Shown here one piece after another: positions 44,526 through 54,530 of a stretch of DNA of 64,000 nt. The stretch covers positions 164,041,427 through 164,105,426 of the forward strand of contig NC_037673.1 in the NCBI RefSeq assembly GCF_003255815.1, given 5' to 3'. The notes beneath the pieces were generated by a model. It had not been told where the DNA came from and did not search any database. It saw only the letters and a list, made by a program, of their open reading frames with translations. The position numbers and the translations under genes are program-made. Within the stretch, counting starts at the first letter, position 1. Each line of letters starts with the position of its first letter. Source of the stretch: Theropithecus gelada (lineage: Eukaryota; Chordata; Mammalia; Primates; Cercopithecidae).

Positions 44526-44601
44526 GTACAAGATGATGTTTTTTGCAGGAACATGGATAGAGCTGGAGGCCATTATCCTTGGCAAACTAATGCAGGAACA
44601 G
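44525..44601 (+). mobile_element. 77-bp L1P ORF2 segment (extra copy)
   Basis: Matches 45581-45657 at 73 of 77 positions by eye (for example GGAGCTGGAGG there against AGAGCTGGAGG here). It represents the ORF2 C-terminal part (CATTATCCTTGGCAAACTAA). It begins right after poly-A and ends abruptly at CAGGAACAG, where older L1 sequence takes over. Confidence 0.85.
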
Positions 44602-45296
44602 TCTAGGAACTTCTAGAAAGTGAAAAAACACTTAGGTATCATTTCATAAGCCCCAGAATGGCTAAAATTACAGAGACTGAGAACACCGAATACTGGCAGG
44701 GATGTAGAGTACCTCACATACTCTACATGTGGTAGGTGTGTAAACTGGCACAACCATTTTGGAAAACTGTTTGACATTCCCTTATATAGTTAAACATATA
44801 CCCAACAATCCCACTCATCAGTATTGACCCCCCAAATAAAAATATATGTTCAAATGTAGATTTGTGCATGAATGTTCATGGTAGATTTGCTTCTCAGTAA
44901 CCCCAAGCTGGAAATAAACCAAACGTCTATCCACATGTGAATGAATGAACAGACTTGAATAGCATCATACAATGGAATACTATTCAGCAATACAAAGGAA
45001 TAAGCTACTGACAACTCAATAGCATGGATCAACCTCAAAAATTTTATGCTGAATTAAAGAAGTCAGACATAAAATAGTACTTGCTTATCATTCCATTTAT
45101 ATAAAGTTCAAAACATGTAAAACTAACTTATATGGTGATAGAAATCATGGATGTGACCTCCAGGGGGTTGAGGATTACCTGGAAAGGGGCACAAGGGAAC
45201 TTTCTGGAGTGGTGGAAATATTCTCTATCCTAAGAAAGCCGATAGTTACATGGGTATATATATTTGTCAAAACGTTTCAAATTATATGCTTAAGAC

Positions 45297-45932
45297 ACTA
45301 CTGGTGGGAGTGTAAATTAGTTCAACCATCGTGGAAAGCAATATGGGGATTCCTCAAAGAGTTAAAAGCAGAAATACCATTCAACCCAGCAATCCCATTA
45401 CTCGGTATATAACCAGAGGACTATAAATCATTTTATCATAAAGATGCATGCACATAAATGTTCACTGCAGCACTATTCATAATAGCAAAGACATGGAATC
45501 AACCTAAATGCCCATTAATGACAGACTGGATCTTAAAAATGTGGCACATATACATCATGGAATACTATGCTGCCATGAAAAGTACCAGATCATGTCTTTT
45601 GCAGGAACATGGATGGAGCTGGAGGCCATTATCCTTGGCAAACTAATGCAGGAACAGAATACCAAATATCACATGTTCTCACTTATAAGCAGGAGCTAAA
45701 TGATAAGAACTTATGAGCACAAAGAAGGAAACAACAGACACTGGGGTCCACTTGAGGGAGTAGGGTGGGAGGAGGAAGAGAAGCAGTAAAGATAACTATT
45801 GGGTACTGGGCTTAATACCTGGGTGATGAAATGATACGTACAACAAACTCCCAAGACACGTGTTTACCTATGTAACAAACCTTCACATGTACCCTCAAAC
45901 CTAAAATAAAAGAAAAATAAAATAAAAATAAA
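45297..45932 (+). mobile_element. L1P (L1PB/L1PA-old) 5'-truncated copy
   Basis: Begins inside ORF2 (CTGGTGGGAGTGTAAATTAG). It runs through TGGCACATATACATCATGGA to the ORF2 stop region, then the 3' UTR (GGGTACTGGGCTTAATACCT) and an A-rich tail. The 62-codon frame at 45458-45646 includes IAKTWNQPKCPL and MWHIYIMEYYAAMK, which belong to the ORF2 C-terminal region. Truncated, so not mobile. It interrupts an older L1M. Confidence 0.95.
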
Positions 45933-46084
45933 GTTCGAGATTGAGTATGATGAACCTCAATATAATTTTTTAAATAAAAATAGGGAAGAAAGACCCACTT
46001 AAAGATAAAAATGAAAATCACCTGTATTCTTCCCACACAGAAATATTCCTCTTTATAAATTTTGTTGAATTCCCCTCTAATGTT

Positions 46085-46130
46085 TTGCATATATATATAT
46101 GCATATATATAAGCATATATATATATAAAA
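46085..46130. repeat. (TA)n-rich self-complementary patch
   Basis: TGCATATATATATATGCATA followed by more TATATATA. It can pair with itself over most of its length. Confidence 0.85.
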
Positions 46131-46258
46131 TTAAATACTCCTCAACTTGTCATTGTAAAAGAAGTGATTTCTATATGTAAACTTCACCTTAGTTTTTAAA
46201 AAGCAGGGTGTGAGAGAAATGGGTATGGCTACAAAACAGCAACAAGAAGGACCTTCTT

Positions 46259-46539
46259 TGCCAGGTGTGGTGGCTCACACCTGTAATTCCAGCACTTTGG
46301 GCAGCCAAGGCGGGCAGATCACCTGAGGCCAGGTGTTCAAGACCAGCCTGGCCACCATGACGAAACCCTGTCTCTACTAAAAATCCCAAAATAGTAGCCA
46401 GGCTTAGTGACACACACCTGTAATCCCAGCTACTTGGGAGGCTGAGGCAGTAGAATCGCTTGAACCCGGGAGGCGGAGGTTGCAGTGAGCTGAGATCACC
46501 GCCACTGCACTTCAGTCTGGGCAACAGAGTGAGACTCCA

Positions 46540-46580
<41 letters not shown>
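46259..46580 (+). mobile_element. AluS with (CA)n tail, inside L1M
   Basis: From TGCCAGGTGTGGTGGCTCAC to GAGTGAGACTCCAC, then CA units. Flanks AGAAGGACCTT and AAAAGACCTT are the decayed target duplication. The L1M sequence continues across it (GCAACAAGAAGGACCTT, then AGCGTCTTAGCGCTGGGAG). The 130-codon minus frame at 46189-46581 is antisense Alu. Confidence 0.95.
46541..46580. repeat. (CA)n microsatellite, 20 units
   Basis: Pure CA run at the 3' end of an AluS, the second such case in the window. Confidence 0.97.
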
Positions 46581-46584
<4 letters not shown>

Positions 46585-46795
46585 ACCTTAGCGTCTTAGC
46601 GCTGGGAGTTTTCTGTATGTTGACAGTGTCAATGTCAGTTCCTTAGTTGTGATATTATGATATCATTTTATAAGATGTTACCTTTGGGGGAAACTGGACA
46701 AAGCATACTTGGCATCTCTCTGTCTTATTTCTTACAACTGCATGTGATGCTACAATTATCTCAAATTAAAAACTTTAATTAAAATGCAACAAAAT
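46581..46795 (+). mobile_element. L1M 3' UTR terminus
   Basis: GCGCTGGGAGTTTTCTGTATG, GTGATATTATGATATCATTTT, ATGTTACCTTTGGGGGAAAC, TTTCTTACAACTGCATGTGA and TCTCAAATTAAAAACTTTAA match the end of an L1M-type 3' UTR on the plus strand. Confidence 0.88.
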
Positions 46796-48440
46796 TTGGT
46801 ATTAACAGTTTGGAGTTTGATATTTTTAATTTTTAATTTTTTGGCCAGCTTGAGATTTTAATTTGGACTTCTTGTAGGCAGCCCATTGTATTTGTGTGTA
46901 TGTCTGCATTTGCATGTGTGTGCACATACAAGTCATGGGAGAGACAGAAAAACAGAGGTGTTTTAAAATTTATTTTGATTTTTGTTTTGATTTCCCCCAC
47001 AGATGGGGGCTCATGATTTAAAAGTCACCCTTTCCATCAGGCTGGGTTCGTCGGTCTACAGTCAAAAATCTCTATGTCACTTTCTACTTCTTCCCAATGT
47101 TTTATAATTCCAAAGTGTCCTTGCTAGACAAGGAGCCTTCTTCTTGAATGTTACATTATTCCACTGACATTGTAGAGTGAATAGTGCCTGTGAGTATCTT
47201 GGCTGCTGAGTTGGGGGAGATGTCAGCCACATGTGATTTTGCACATCTTCCAGGTAATGCAGCAGTGCTAATGTAGTCTCCTGGATGCAGGGACACCAAC
47301 GGGGTTTATGTCACTCCCTTGGTGGCCTTAAGTGCACAAATCAATCCTTATTTTTATGCCAATCCATATGGAAAGCTTACTTGTGTGTGCTGCACATGGG
47401 CAGGGAGGGCAGGATGCCTCCTTGAGCAAGTGGTTTGCATTCAAAGAAAGCAAGCAATATTGGAACCTAGTTTGGGGGTATTTTTGTTTCTTTATTTAAA
47501 TCCCCTAGGAAGGCTGCTCTGGCTTGGGCAGAACTCAGAGTGAGGGGATTCATTAGCCGGAGTGAGGTTGGTGTCAGGACAAAAACAGAGCTCCTGCCTT
47601 GGCTTGCCTGGGGACAAGGCTTGCCTGCCTTGGCTTGCAGGACATCACCCTTGAATCTCCATTGCTGGCCCAGGTCCTGAGTGCCTGCCCCCCCCAACTC
47701 TAAAGCAGACCTAGCCTGGTGGAGCCTGCTATAGAGAGGCTGATGTTCTGAAATACATATGCCAATGATGATAAAGGCATACTCTAGGAAGACTAAATGC
47801 TTTTGTGAAATTATTTTGTTAGGGAATCACCAGCATTATCCCAGTTAACTCAATAGTGTCCAGGAGGTGGGTTGATACAGTTTATTTCCTTCAGCAAAAA
47901 GGAAAATCAGTTAATCACAACTCTTCCTCCTCCTCTTCCTCCTCTCCTTCCTTCTTCTCTAGGGTATGGGGGCATAATAACAATGGTAAGACAAATGTAA
48001 GAATTATGTTTGCCATTTCTTATCTCTCCTATTGGCATTTCCTTACCATCTCTAGGAACCCCCGAAATGTCTATGATTTCCATTTCATTCTCACTCCAAC
48101 ATCAAAACCTACCAATTCTATTCCCAAGGCCCTCAAAACCCCAAGTCTTAATAGGACACTGGATGACAATGAGATTAATTTGATAACATGAAGCTTTAGC
48201 AAATTTGAAGACATTCATTTCCTCTAGGCCCATAAAAGATATTACTAATGTAGTCCCAGGCACCATGATAGAGCTGTGGGAGAGAGCGAGATTGTTAGGC
48301 AGATAGCTAGAGCTTTGGTCTTCTCAAAATTGCATCCAATGGGAAAAACAGCACATTTAATTATTTGGTTATTACTGAAGGTGGGGCAATATGCTCATAT
48401 CATCCCCTGGCACAGAAGAGACACCAAAATATGTGTTAAA
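46796..48440. other. Unique sequence, no gene seen
   Basis: The stretch 47921-47958 is pyrimidine-rich (CTTCCTCCTCCTCTTCC) and ends CTTCTTCTCTAG, a good acceptor-like string, followed by GGTATGGGGGC. Frames of 111 (+, 47856-48191), 74-76 codons lack domains. No mobile element recognised. Confidence 0.5.
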
Positions 48441-48450
48441 AGAAGGTGTG

Positions 48451-48722
48451 TGCCAGGCATGGTGGCTCACACCAGTAATCCCAGCATTTTGGGAGGCCGA
48501 GGCAGGTGGATCACTTGAGGTCAGGAGTTCAAGACCAGCCTGGCAAACATGGAAAAACCCCATTTCTACTAAAAATTAGCTAGGCATGGTGGTGAGTGCC
48601 TGTAGTTCAATCTACTCAAGAGGCTGAGGCATGAGAATCACTTGAACCCGGGAGGCAGAGGTTGCAGTGAGCCGAGATTGCTCCAGTGCACTCAAGCTTG
48701 GGTGACAGAGGGAGACCCTGGC
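48451..48722 (+). mobile_element. AluS/AluJ with GGAA tail
   Basis: TGCCAGGCATGGTGGCTCAC to GAGGGAGACCCTGG. TCACTTGAGGTCAGGAGTTC in the left arm and many changes suggest an older copy. The linker is shortened (CTAAAAATTAGCTAGGC). The A-tail has turned into GGAA and GGGA units. Frames of 80 (+), 62 (+) and 63 (-) codons are Alu-derived. Confidence 0.94.
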
Positions 48723-48933
48723 AAGGAAGGAAGGAAGGAAGGAAGGAAGGAATGAAGGAAGGAAGGGAGGAAGGGAGGGAGGGAGGGAGGGAGGAAAGAA
48801 GGAAGGAAGGAAGGAAGGAAGGAAGGAAGGAAGGAAGGAAGGAAGGAAGGAAGGAAGGAAGGAAGGAAGGAAGGGAAAGGGAAAGGGAAAGGAAGGGAGG
48901 GAGGGAGGGATGGAGGAAGGAAGGGAGGGAGGG
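48723..48933. repeat. (GGAA)n/(GGGA)n purine microsatellite
   Basis: About 210 bp in which the plus strand is all purine except for two T residues. It has GGAA, GGGA and GGGAAA phases. Frames of 112, 118 (-) and 83 (+) codons are composition artefacts. Likely to vary in length and able to form triplex DNA. Confidence 0.97.
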
Positions 48934-49154
48934 TTGAAAATCAGGATCACTCCTCAACTGTTTAAAGAGCATTTGAGAAATGCCTCTTAGAGGATGTTAC
49001 AGCCTGTCTTGCTTGCCAGTGAAATTGTCCTAGTCTAGAAAATTCTGAGTCCATGCAAAAGCATATGAGTTTCTATTATGTTATCATCAGAAGAAGATAG
49101 TTCCAAAATACCCTGCACATTCCCTTTTCTTTCCATTTATCAAGTTCTGTTAAA

Positions 49155-49292
49155 GTCATCTGTCTCTCATACTAAAGGACCAACTCCTCAAGGATGAGGA
49201 CTATATTTTAGATATTACCATGTTCTTAATATCACGATCAGGCTCAGGCATACAATACATGCTTAATAAGTAGCTGTTGAATTTATGGAGTA
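49155..49292 (+). mobile_element. L2 LINE 3' end
   Basis: CAACTCCTCAAGGATGAGGAC, ATCAGGCTCAGGCATACAAT and ACATGCTTAATAAGTAGCTG match the L2 3' end. Confidence 0.72.
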
Positions 49293-50108
49293 TTATTTCT
49301 GGGTCATTTTCTGGATAGACTGCCCATAGAATGGCTTGTCAAAGAAACTGGAGTCTGGACCTGAAGGAGTCTAAGAGATGTTCCTCAGTGATCTTATTTC
49401 AGATTCCCTTGAATTGCTACATGGGAGAGTGGATTCTAATCAAGGTCAGCCATGAGCCACAAGCAAAAATAGAGACTGACAAAATTGGTAGAGGAAGACT
49501 TATGAAATTTTTCTTTATGGCTCAGGGCTATGTTTTCATGCAAGATAAGAGTTGTTGTCCCTCAGATAGGAGCACAAGTGAGCAGTTCAGCTCTGCCTCT
49601 CTGCCTTCTGTCCTCTTCATGCACCAATTCTCAAGACAACACTGTTATCTTGCCAGAAAATACAGCCCAAAGCATTACAGATGTCTGGTACAAGCGGAAC
49701 CCATATTAATGGTTATTGCTTAAAGAAGAGGCATGCTCAGATCTCTTTACTGCACTCTAGGGAAATCGCAGTTTTTACTTTCTTCCAGAGCAGACCAGAG
49801 ACGTAAAAAAGATCAATTGAGTTTGGCCTATCTCAGATAGAGGGGGCTTTTTTAGAGGTAATTTGAATGGTGGTCGTGACATGGCCTGAGACACATCCTC
49901 ACAAATACAGATTTCTTAACACTTATTTTTTTTTTTATCAAGGTGCTTAGGGATGCTTAGACATAAATGTTTCATTTTGCTGTAGGAACAAATAAGTTAG
50001 TGATACTATGTGAAGAATCAATGAATAATCTTTTTTAAAAAGGCATTTTTAGTGTCTGTTGACAATTGACTTATGGTTTAATTTGAATTAGCTGAGCTTT
50101 TCTTAGAA
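49293..50108. other. Unique sequence, no gene seen
   Basis: A 130-codon plus frame at 49331-49723 (starts MACQRNWSLDLKES) has no domain, signal peptide or known family features. It has no flanking poly-A or duplication suggesting a retrocopy. Confidence 0.45.
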
Positions 50109-50357
50109 TTTTATTTGTTTATTTATTTATTTATTTATTTATTTATTTGTTAGAGACAGGGTCTCACCCTGTTGCCCAGGCTGGAGTGCAATGGCTTAAC
50201 CATAGCTCACTGTAGCCTTGACCTCCAGGGCTCAAGTGATCCTCCCACCTCAGCCTCCTGAGTAGCTGGGACTACAGGTGCATGCCACTATGTTAGCTAA
50301 TTTTTCATTTTATTTTTATTTTTGTAGAGACAAAGTCTCGCTACATTGTCCAGGCTG
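50109..50357 (-). mobile_element. AluJ, 5'-truncated, with (TTTA)n tail
   Basis: TTTA units (50109-50148), then TAGAGACAGGGTCTCACCCTG, ATCCTCCCACCTCAGCCTCC and GGGACTACAGGTGCATGCC, ending in the left arm at CATTGTCCAGGCTG. CAATGGCTTAACCATAGCTCAC is the old AluJ state. Flanks TAGAATTTTAT and TAGAAATTTTTT are similar. Confidence 0.93.
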
Positions 50358-51996
50358 TAGAAATTTTTTAATCCTTAGCCAATTTCTGACAGTGAATGAA
50401 TCCTTTCTAGAGAAGAGAGATTTTTTTCTAAAACAAAGCATGATTTCTTTTCATGGTGCCATTAATTGAATTAAACTGAAAATGCATTAAATGACATTTA
50501 AACTAGCCCCAAAAGAGTTATTGTTTTTGCTCTGATAGAAAATGGCCAATTTAAAACACTTATTAAGCAATATATGCACATCATACAATTGCTAAGGTTT
50601 ACAACTTTGTCAGTGCCAACTTTAGCCAAGAGGAGTTATTTGCCTTTGATTCTTGCAAGAAAACAGAAGATCGCAAACTAATGCAGCACCATTCTGACCA
50701 TGCCTTATGCTATAAGCTCTGGAAATAAGATAACACCCTTTGTCCCTGAAAAGCATTGCCATTTGTAATCATCCCAAGTTTCCAACTATAGAGATTGTCA
50801 ACAGCAAAAGGAACTTTTAAATTGCTTGCCTTTGATGAAAATGAAAATATTATCCATGAAAAATCTCTAGGAAAACAAATTCAGGCCTGATTCCTGCTAT
50901 GCAAACAGATATATACAGTATCACCCTGAATCAGCTTTTTCTCATCAGAAATGGAGCTACTGTACTTTATTATGATGTCAGAGATTGAACTTGGGTGAGA
51001 ATGCACTTCTGATAATTAAGATCATATCGGGTTGGGAAACCCTAATTCATAACAGAAGATAAAAAGTCTCCTGATGGTGTAGACTCAAAATGCCTGCAAA
51101 TTGGGCCATATAATAGTCGTAGAATATTGGGATAGGTTTGAAATTCCTTATTGCTGAAATGTGCAGACAATACAAGAAGAGAGAGCACCCCAACCCCATA
51201 AACCCATTAAAAAAAAACCAAGAAGCATCTCTTGGAGCAGGCAGGTGGTGTATCATATGTTCCCCGGGTGGAGAATGAGCTTCTTGCCTTTAAAAGTAAT
51301 TGACTTTATAGCGAAACGTGTCAAGAGCACTGGTTTTCAAAATGATTTCGTTCATGAGTGTTGGGAAATAATATATACTGCTAATTGCTTCAGAAATAGC
51401 TGGATTATTTAACTTTGGTTTTGATGGGAGTTGGAAGGAAGATCTGGAGCCCTTATGCCTTTTCCCTTATTACAGATTAATAGCTGTTTTGAAACTGTGT
51501 CTACTTCTGCTGTTTCCGAGATGGAATCTGCATCCCCTCACTTTCTTGTGTAGAGTACTAGCTACAGTGTTCTTAGCTCAAACTCTATGAGTGTTCTAAA
51601 GATAGCAGTGTGACATTTCTGTTTCAATAAAGCCCAAGTGGTAGGTGAGATATAAAACACCAGAGAAGAAAGAAGATATGTTTGCTGATTTCACTAAGGT
51701 CCATATTGAGCTGCCTAGGTGAACAGTTGTAAGTCGGAAGTCTGACTGCAGATGGAGGAGGGGGAGAGAGTGTTAACTTCTGTGAGGCATCATTTGTTGG
51801 CTGCTTAGCACCACGCCTCTTGCTGCAATTCCATCATGAAGGTCTCAGTCCCATACAGACTAATGGTGAGTGGATGTAACGTGGGACCTGCGAAAGGAAA
51901 GGTGGTTGTTTCTTGTCCTGTGGCTTTTCTTCTCAGTTGTGTCTTCAACGAGCTAAAGTGAATGTACCGATTCACAGTCTGTATTTGCTCAGGGTA
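50358..51996. other. Repeat-poor sequence, no gene seen
   Basis: No transposon recognised in 1.6 kb. The part at 51240-51420 has a complex order with kept CpGs (TATAGCGAAACGTGTCAAG, TTTCGTTCATGAG). Frames of 69 (-) and 83 (+) codons overlap there without domains. Confidence 0.45.
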
Positions 51997-52001
51997 GCGG
52001 T

Positions 52002-52268
52002 CTCATTATTAATTCATCAGGGTCTTTTTCCATCTTACACACATGTGTATGTATGTTCATTGTATGTATATGTATGTTTGAATGAACGATGAAATAAACA
52101 GGCATAATTAGTAGGGTCGAATCATTGTCCATGGTCAACACTAATTGACCCTACCAATTATGCCTGTTTATTTCATCTTTCATGCATTCAACCATACATA
52201 TTAAATATAATAAACATACATACATATGTGTGTAAGACTGAAGGAGACCCTGTTGAATTAATAATGAG
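52002..52268. repeat. 267-bp near-perfect inverted repeat (palindrome)
   Basis: The left arm starts CTCATTATTAATTCATCAGG; the right arm ends CTGTTGAATTAATAATGAG. The arms pair nearly throughout. The strongest stretch is 52088-52118 with 52147-52177 (30 of 31 pairs), around a 28-nt centre holding CCATGG. Overall arm identity is about 85-88% by eye plus a 4-nt and a 1-nt gap. Flanks GCGGT (51997-52001) and GCAGT (52269-52273) could be a decayed 5-bp target duplication. It could be a foldback or MITE-like DNA element or an inverted duplication. No coding capacity, and no family I know. Confidence 0.85.
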
Positions 52269-52280
52269 GCAGTGCATGTA

Positions 52281-52345
52281 CCTCTTCCTCCAGGAAGCCT
52301 TCCCTCATCCACTACGCCAAGAGCATTTTTTTTTTCCCTGTGAAG
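52281..52345 (+). mobile_element. Possible L2 scrap
   Basis: CTTCCTCCAGGAAGCCTTCCC resembles the L2 interior motif. Too short for more. Confidence 0.4.
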
Positions 52346-52349
52346 ATCC

Positions 52350-52490
52350 AGATAGAAAATATTTCAGGCTTCACTTTGTGAGCTGTACATGGTCTCTATC
52401 ACATATTCTTCTTTTTCACAATCCTTCAAAAATGTATAAAACATTCTTAGCTCGGGGGAATGTGGTCCGTGGCCATCATTTGCCAACCCC
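52350..52490 (+). mobile_element. hAT-Charlie-type non-autonomous fragment
   Basis: GATAGAAAATATTTCAGGCTTC, GTACATGGTCTCTATCACAT, AAAAATGTATAAAACATTC and CATCATTTGCCAACCCC match the ends and middle of a common hAT-derived element (gatagtaaatattttaggcttt ... gtttgccgacccctg). The family name is left open. Confidence 0.65.
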
Positions 52491-53340
52491 AAAACCAAAC
52501 CAAGTGTCTCCTGTCTTCCCCACCAACCATAGCAGCCTACACATTGTATTGAAAAGAGCTAAACTCTAGACTCCTGGAAAGAAGGTTCATATCTTTGCAG
52601 CCCCAGCCTAAGCAGTGGCAAGATTTCATTTTTCAAATATAAGGTGATCTCCACCTTCTAATTTTATATTCCACCTGAGAAAACAAGATCATGTGCAGAA
52701 ACAATTCAGAACACAGTCAGTGTTCTTGACAGGCCCTTGACAACTTTGACTTTCTGGACGATAACCCCAAGTAAAGAAATTAGTTTCAGAAACTGCCCCG
52801 TAAGTTCTCAAAATGGCTTTTAGAAGGCATTTGCTCTATACTTAGTTAAACCTTCAGCTAGGTGTTTGTTTGTTCTTTGTTAACACATGACTTTTAAAAG
52901 TTTATTTTAAAAAAAAAAGAACTTCAGAGATGCAGAGCAAAAATGGTAAGGGGTGTGTGATGTTGTGAGTAGCAGTCCCAGAAACAACCCAAGGATTGAC
53001 AGCGTGACCTCAAGGATGGAGACAAAATAAATCAAAAGGAAATACGCAGCTATATGACTACCTAGTACAATATGTTTTCTCTTAATAGGTTTTCAGTCAT
53101 CAATTAAATGTTGAATTGTGCTCATTATGCTGTCTTTAAAAATGCAGCCAAATTTAGCTTCCAATTTTGAATTATTATATCCACACAGCATGGTTAAAAT
53201 AAAAATATCAAGTGCTTGTAGACAGTGAGATGGGTTTGTCTGGGAAGTTCATGCATTTAGACTAATTCATTTATGAACAAATTGTGAAAAAAGGCGCATT
53301 CACGACCCAGGACCAACCAGAGTGAGGAGCCAGGGATGGG
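52491..53340. other. Unique sequence, no gene seen
   Basis: No element recognised. Only an A10 run near 52909 stands out. Confidence 0.45.
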
Positions 53341-53545
53341 ATGGCCTGGGCTGACAATCACTTCCTACCTGAGGCAAGGTATTTACCCTCTCTAAACCTC
53401 AGCCTCCTGATCTGTAAAATGGGTATCTCCTTCCACCCCAATATGGTCACTGTGATGATTAAATACCATTACCTATGTAAAGTTCTTAAAACAAAAGCTG
53501 GCAGGTGGTAAAAGTGCTAAAAAAAAGTTAGCAATTATTATCATT
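53341..53545 (+). mobile_element. MIR SINE
   Basis: GAGGCAAGGTATTTACCCTC, TCAGCCTCCTGATCTGTAAA, ATGGGTATCTCCTTCC, CACTGTGATGATTAAATACC and ATGTAAAGTTCTTAAAAC reproduce the MIR plus-strand core. Confidence 0.9.
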
Positions 53546-54365
53546 ATCAATATTGTTAATGAATAAGTGTGAAAATGAATTTGACACACACAATGTGCTA
53601 AAGGAGATGACAGAAAAGTATAAATATGAATATGGTGAAGACGTCTAGGATTACACCTTTTAGGAGGTGGTACTTGATCTGGAATCATCAAACCCATTTT
53701 AGAAATCAGGTTAAACTGGGACTGATTCTCCCGGAACACACATTACCCTAGACAACTTTCTTTGGTTAGGCGGAGAAAGTCTGCTTTGCAGAAGAGTAAA
53801 ACCTGCCCACATAATATTACATTCGATCCTGTTATAAACCTTCAAATGTTTTGAATTTCCAGCAGCGTATCACATTAATTGTTTTATCCCTAAACTATCA
53901 GAGAAAGCAGCATCGTAACAGGGTGGAACAAATGCATTTAACTCAGAAAGCCAGACATCCCTCCTCCTAGAAGGGGAAAGATTCCAATTTCCTCTCCCAG
54001 CATTTTCTTTAAAATGGTTTTGGCTTCAGACCATACCTCATCTTATGGCCAAAAGGTAACCTGGTAGGAGTGTAGACATCCCCATTTGTCATCATCTTTA
54101 AAAGCAAGTACTTGAAAGGGTCTGTTTTCCCCTGGAAAACAAGTACCGATGTCAAGCCTAGCCACTGATGTAACACGATGAAAGCTGCTTCAGAGGAAGA
54201 AATTGGGACGAGGGAGTTTGGCTGGAGCAATGAGACATGTTGAGAGCCTTTGGGTATTAACCAGACTGGCAGTGTGATCCCTGGGAGGGAAGACAAAGAT
54301 AGCACCCCGCCTGTCTGACTCAGGGCATGCCTATATCGCTCAAACCTTCCTGTCTTCCCACAAGG
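53546..54365. other. Unique sequence, no gene seen
   Basis: Frames of 88 (-, running through the MIR) and 98 codons (-, 54009-54305) lack recognisable domains. No transposon recognised. Confidence 0.45.
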
Positions 54366-54530
54366 AAACTCGGCTCCAGCCCATTCAGGGCAGCCTTCCA
54401 GGGCCTGGCATGTGTGTGCTCAGCATCACGGGCAGCTAGCAGGGACCAGTGCGACGGAGGAGGCTTAGCTTAGTACGCGTTCGGCAGGACGGGTGTGCAG
54501 GCTGCACTGCCCTTGAGTCGTCCAGGTAGG
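54366..54530. promoter_or_regulatory. Small CpG cluster, possible promoter or exon edge
   Basis: Nine CpGs in about 160 bp (ACTCGGCTCC, GTGCGACGGAGG, GTACGCGTTCGGC, GGACGGG, GAGTCGTCC), far denser than the surroundings. It ends with TCCAG followed by GTAGGC at 54526, a good splice-donor match on the plus strand. No TATA box or open coding frame is evident. Could be a weak CpG promoter with a first exon, or a conserved element. Inference only. Confidence 0.35.

Larger units (their letters stand above)
44602..46258 (+). mobile_element. Old L1M 3' region, first part, hosting a younger L1
   Basis: 44602-45296 carries ORF2 end and 3' UTR motifs of an ancient L1: CCCCAGAATGGCTAAAATTAC, CCATTTTGGAAAACTGTTTG, ATGGAATACTATTCAGCAAT, AAAATAGTACTTGCTTATC. 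It resumes after the inserted L1P at 45933 (AACCTCAATATAATTTTT). Sequence to 46258 (AGAAATGGGTATGGCTAC) belongs to L1M-type 3' UTR as well, perhaps of a second copy. Frames are broken. Confidence 0.8.

Noticed and set aside
45458..45699. Frames encoding parts of an L1 ORF2 protein
   Set aside because: Real homology, but the copy is 5'-truncated and frameshifted, so listed as an L1 remnant and not as a gene.
46189..46581. 130-codon minus frame
   Set aside because: It is the antisense translation of an AluS and its CA tail.
48612..48972. 112- and 118-codon minus frames with Leu/Pro/Ser repeats
   Set aside because: Translation of the GGAA microsatellite and adjoining Alu.
52002..52268. MADE1-type mariner palindrome
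   Set aside because: The arms lack the TTAGGTTGGTGCAAAAG terminal motif and the element is over three times as long.
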